Below are positions 6,759 to 9,057 of a stretch of DNA of 9,057 bases, piece after piece (within the stretch, counting starts at the first letter, position 1; every line of letters begins with the position of its first letter). The notes under the pieces were generated by a model that was given only the letters and a program-made list of their open reading frames with translations, was not told where the DNA came from and searched no databases. Origin of the DNA: Pseudomonadota bacterium (GTDB lineage Bacteria > Pseudomonadota > Alphaproteobacteria > Rhizobiales > Xanthobacteraceae). The stretch lies in NCBI GenBank assembly GCA_023431725.1, contig JAEYVN010000198.1:1-9057 (forward strand), written 5' to 3'. Position numbers and translations under genes: made by a program.

Positions 6759-8309
6759 TTACGCGCGGCCTGCCGGCAGTGCGACGAACCGGGTGCCTTC
6801 ACCCGACTTCACGCGCATCAGCACGGTGCGCTTGTTGTCCTTGCGCGCCTCATCGAGCGCCTTGCGGACATCGGCCGGGTTCGAAACCTGCTTGCCGGCC
6901 ACCTCCAGGATCACATCACCGGTCTTGAAGCCGCGCTCGGCGGCGGGGCCGTCCGGCGCAACGCCGGTCACAACCACACCTTCAGAGCCCGACCCAGCAA
7001 CCGAGGCGGCCGGAGCGAGCTGCATCCCGAGAGCGGAGCTCTCGTTCGGCGAACCACGCTCTTCGACGCCGCGACCACGCGCTTCAACCTGAGCCGGCAA
7101 TTCGCCGAGCGTCACGTTGACTGTCTTCTCGCTGCCACCCTGAAGGATGGTCAGCTTGACCGAGTTACCCGGCGCCATCGTGCCGATGCGGCGCGAAAGT
7201 TCGCGGGCGTTGCCGATCTTCTCACCGTTCACCGCGGTGATGACGTCACCGGCCTTGATGCCGGCCTTCACCGCCGGGCTACCGGACTGCGGCTCGGCCA
7301 CGAGCGCACCATCGGTGTTCTTCAGGCCCATGCTGTCGGCAATATCCTTGGTCACCGGTTGGATCTGGACACCGATCCAGCCGCGCGTCACCGAGCCCTT
7401 CTCCTTGAGCTGGGTCACGACCGAGTCGACCGTCGCAGCAGGAATGGCGAAGGCGATACCGACCGAGCCACCCGACGGCGAGAAGATCGCCGTGTTGACG
7501 CCGACGACATGACCGTCGATGTCAAAGGTCGGGCCACCGGAGTTACCCTTGTTCACCGGAGCGTCGATCTGCAGGAAGTCGTCGTATGGGCCTGCGCCGA
7601 TGTCACGGCCACGCGCCGACACGATACCCGCCGTCACAGTCGAGGACAGGCCGAACGGATTGCCGACCGCCAACACCCAGTCACCAATGCGCGGCGACTT
7701 GTCGGCCAGCTTGGCATACGGGAAGTTACCGCCATCGACCTTGATCAGCGCGAGATCGGTGCGCGGATCGGTGCCGATCACCTTGGCAGAATAGGTCTTG
7801 CCATCGTCGGTCTGCACTTCAACTTCGTCAGCCTTGTCGACGACGTGATTGTTGGTCACGGCATAGCCGTCAGCCGAAATGAAGAAGCCTGAACCCTGAC
7901 CGGCCGTACGCTGACGCGGGCCACGCTCGCGCGGGGCATTGTCACCGCGACGTTCGCCACGCGGCCCCATCTCCGGCAGCATGTCTTCCGGCATGCCATA
8001 GCGGCGGAAGAAACGCTCGAAGCCCTGCGGCAGCTGGCCGCCTTCAAACGAAGAATTCTCCGGGCGGGTGTTCACCTTGACGCGGACGGAAATAACCGCA
8101 GGCTTCACCTTCTCGACAATATCAGCAAATCCGATCGGACGCTGAACGGTCTGAGCCTGCTGCGTCACGTTCTGCGCAACAGCCGCGTGACGCGCCGCAT
8201 CGGGCGCAACAAACAGGGCTGCCGCACCGAGGCTCAAAATCGTCGTACCGAGCAACATCGCCCGGCGTCCCTTCAGGAAACCACCCGTGCTGGGCTGGCT
8301 TGGTGTCAT
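6759..8309 (-). CDS. degP: DegP/HtrA (Do family) periplasmic serine endoprotease with two PDZ domains
   Basis: This is a 516-residue protein. An N-terminal signal region (basic GRR at about 14-16, hydrophobic about 18-36, possible cleavage after AVA near residue 45) indicates export. The trypsin-like domain has the complete triad: His155 (TNNHVV), Asp185 (DPRTDLALI) and Ser257 (GNSGGP). Two PDZ domains follow at about 305-400 and 425-505, as in DegP/DegQ/MucD, which degrade or refold misfolded envelope proteins in oligomeric cages. The segment before the catalytic His (about 115-135) is unusually rich in Arg, Gly and Glu and resembles a LA-loop insertion. The start at ATG 8309 is preferred over an upstream in-frame TTG (8336) because GGAG lies eight bases before the ATG. 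It is separated from ccmH by 173 bp, suggesting its own promoter. Family assignment is certain; choosing degP over degQ or mucD is conventional. Confidence 0.96.
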   Translation of the reverse strand: MTPSQPSTGGFLKGRRAMLLGTTILSLGAAALFVAPDAARHAAVAQNVTQQAQTVQRPIGFADIVEKVKPAVISVRVKVNTRPENSSFEGGQLPQGFERFFRRYGMPEDMLPEMGPRGERRGDNAPRERGPRQRTAGQGSGFFISADGYAVTNNHVVDKADEVEVQTDDGKTYSAKVIGTDPRTDLALIKVDGGNFPYAKLADKSPRIGDWVLAVGNPFGLSSTVTAGIVSARGRDIGAGPYDDFLQIDAPVNKGNSGGPTFDIDGHVVGVNTAIFSPSGGSVGIAFAIPAATVDSVVTQLKEKGSVTRGWIGVQIQPVTKDIADSMGLKNTDGALVAEPQSGSPAVKAGIKAGDVITAVNGEKIGNARELSRRIGTMAPGNSVKLTILQGGSEKTVNVTLGELPAQVEARGRGVEERGSPNESSALGMQLAPAASVAGSGSEGVVVTGVAPDGPAAERGFKTGDVILEVAGKQVSNPADVRKALDEARKDNKRTVLMRVKSGEGTRFVALPAGRA

Positions 8310-8482
8310 ATGGTTCACTCCATTTCCTAAGTTCAAATCGTTACCGGTGTTCGAAGCTTCGCGAGGAGCGATCCGGCACCGTTCGATGCTTAAGATGGTG
8401 GAGGTCTCCTTACGGACACCTGTCGGCGCGATTAAACTTTGGTAATAGTGACAAACAAATAAAGCTTATAAAAATCAGCTAC
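8310..8482 (-). promoter_or_regulatory. ccmH-degP intergenic region, probable degP promoter and leader
   Basis: The 173 bp hold no gene. Bases about 8431-8482 are strikingly AT-rich compared with the surroundings, as expected for a promoter, and lie 120-170 bases upstream of the degP ATG. I could not assign confident -35 and -10 boxes or a RpoH/ECF sigma motif. Nearer degP are an imperfect 8-bp inverted repeat (8402-8409 with 8414-8421, one mismatch) and a 10-bp palindrome CGAAGCTTCG (8352-8361). Either may be an operator or a leader hairpin, or chance. No strong terminator for ccmH is visible. Confidence 0.35.
8318..8321 (-). promoter_or_regulatory. Ribosome binding site of degP (decides the start)
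   Basis: On the minus strand GGAG lies eight bases before the ATG at 8309. The competing TTG start at 8336 would place this site inside the coding region and has no such sequence upstream, so the ATG is preferred. Confidence 0.7.
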
Positions 8483-8980
8483 TTAGGCTCTCGTTCGCGG
8501 ATCTTTGTCCAGCAGATCGGCAATCCGCGCCTCCTCGTCCGCGCTCAACGGTAATGTTGTGCTGGCCGAATCTGTCATCGCGGATTGTCCGCCCCGGCGG
8601 CGGGCCGCCATCAGCAGCACGAAACCGCCGAAAACAAGCAACCCGGTCGGCAGTCCCCACAGCAGGGCAGTGCGCCAGTTCAGCGGCGGATTGAGAAGAA
8701 CGAAATCGCCGTAGCGCGCCGTCAGGAAGTCGAGCACCTGATTATCGCTGTCGCCGGCCTTCAGGCGCTCGCGGACCAGGAGGCGCAGATCGCGCGCCAG
8801 CGGCGCATCGGAATCGTCGATCGATTGGTTCTGGCACACCATGCAGCGCAATTCGCGCGACAAATTGCGGGCGCGCTGTTCAAGATTTGCGTCCGGCAAG
8901 ACTTCGTCGGGCTGCACCGCATATGACGGCATCGCCTGCAGCAGCAGGATCATCGCAGCAACAAGACGCCACCACCGCAT
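8483..8980 (-). CDS. ccmH: Cytochrome c maturation protein CcmH (CycL)
   Basis: This 165-residue protein carries the family signature LRCMVCQNQSIDDSDAPLARD with redox cysteines Cys46 and Cys49. A signal peptide is predicted at about 1-21 (cleavage near SYA), and one transmembrane segment lies at about 104-125 (LLWGLPTGLLVFGGFVLL), followed by a short cytoplasmic tail. CcmH is membrane-anchored with its CxxC domain in the periplasm, where it reduces or holds the CXXCH thiols of apocytochrome c for heme ligation by CcmF. The length fits the short rhizobial CycL type rather than the fused E. coli form. It starts four bases after the ccmF stop; its Shine-Dalgarno GGAG (8988-8991), seven bases before the ATG, lies inside the end of ccmF. 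This indicates a ccmF-ccmH operon with coupled translation. Confidence 0.96.
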   Translation of the reverse strand: MRWWRLVAAMILLLQAMPSYAVQPDEVLPDANLEQRARNLSRELRCMVCQNQSIDDSDAPLARDLRLLVRERLKAGDSDNQVLDFLTARYGDFVLLNPPLNWRTALLWGLPTGLLVFGGFVLLMAARRRGGQSAMTDSASTTLPLSADEEARIADLLDKDPRTRA

Positions 8981-8984
8981 TGCC

Positions 8985-9057
8985 CTACTCCGCCGGCTGC
9001 AAGGATGGCTTCTTCGCAGCGCGCGGCGCGCCGATCCGCAGACGCCGATCCGACAGC
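8985..9057 (-). CDS. ccmF: Cytochrome c-type biogenesis protein CcmF (CycK), last 23 residues only
   Basis: The minus-strand frame entering from the right edge reads LSDRRLRIGAPRAAKK and so on to LQPAE, then TAG. The short basic tail with DRRLRIGAP resembles the C-terminus I recall for rhizobial CcmF/CycK, and ccmF normally lies directly before ccmH in this operon. CcmF is the multi-spanning inner-membrane heme lyase subunit that joins heme to apocytochrome c. The start and all catalytic parts lie outside the window, so the call depends largely on context. Confidence 0.8.
   Translation of the reverse strand, partial: LSDRRLRIGAPRAAKKPSLQPAE

Noticed and set aside
6723..7892. 389-codon open frame on the plus strand opposite degP
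   Set aside because: It has the same exact antiparallel codon register as the glnE shadow, a composition rich in Arg, His and Asp, and no recognisable motif; degP is certain on the other strand.
1..9057. A novel defence, toxin-antitoxin or biosynthetic system
   Set aside because: Every substantial coding region belongs to a well-known core family, with intact motifs and normal lengths for the complete genes. No unexplained gene of meaningful size remains.

Overview
The window reads as an ordinary chromosomal housekeeping segment of a GC-rich alphaproteobacterium. Protein sequences and gene order point to the Rhizobiales, most likely the Bradyrhizobium/Rhodopseudomonas/Afipia/Nitrobacter group. 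This placement rests on recognising the protein families and the locus arrangement (ccm genes, degP, response regulator, histidine kinase, glnE, pleC), which I remember from rhizobial genomes; no search was run. No mobile element, CRISPR array, phage gene, tRNA or rRNA was seen.

Layout. On the plus strand, the left edge (1-1265) holds the C-terminal part of a PleC/DivJ-type PAS histidine kinase. All other genes are on the minus strand. Read in their own direction from the right edge they are: the last 23 codons of ccmF (8985-9057); ccmH (8483-8980), four bases after ccmF; a 173-bp spacer with an AT-rich stretch that probably carries the degP promoter; degP (6759-8309), a Do-family periplasmic serine protease; a 299-bp spacer packed with four perfect hairpins and a 29-bp direct repeat; an OmpR-type response regulator (5779-6459); its histidine kinase (4319-5773), five bases further on; a 42-bp spacer with a hairpin; and glnE (1250-4276), whose 3' end overlaps the convergent pleC-like gene by 16 bp.

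How the genes work together. CcmF and CcmH belong to the System I cytochrome c maturation machinery: CcmH handles the apocytochrome thiols and CcmF performs heme ligation. DegP degrades or refolds damaged periplasmic proteins. The response regulator and kinase form one transmembrane two-component system, and its position next to degP suggests, but does not show, an envelope-stress role. GlnE adenylylates and deadenylylates glutamine synthetase and so sets nitrogen assimilation. The PleC-like kinase is probably part of the DivK/PleD cell-cycle network.

I found no convincing undescribed system. The most unusual feature is the structured spacer between degP and the response regulator. The next are the hairpin directly after the kinase stop codons and the tail-to-tail gene overlap. 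The very long antisense reading frames are best explained by codon usage.
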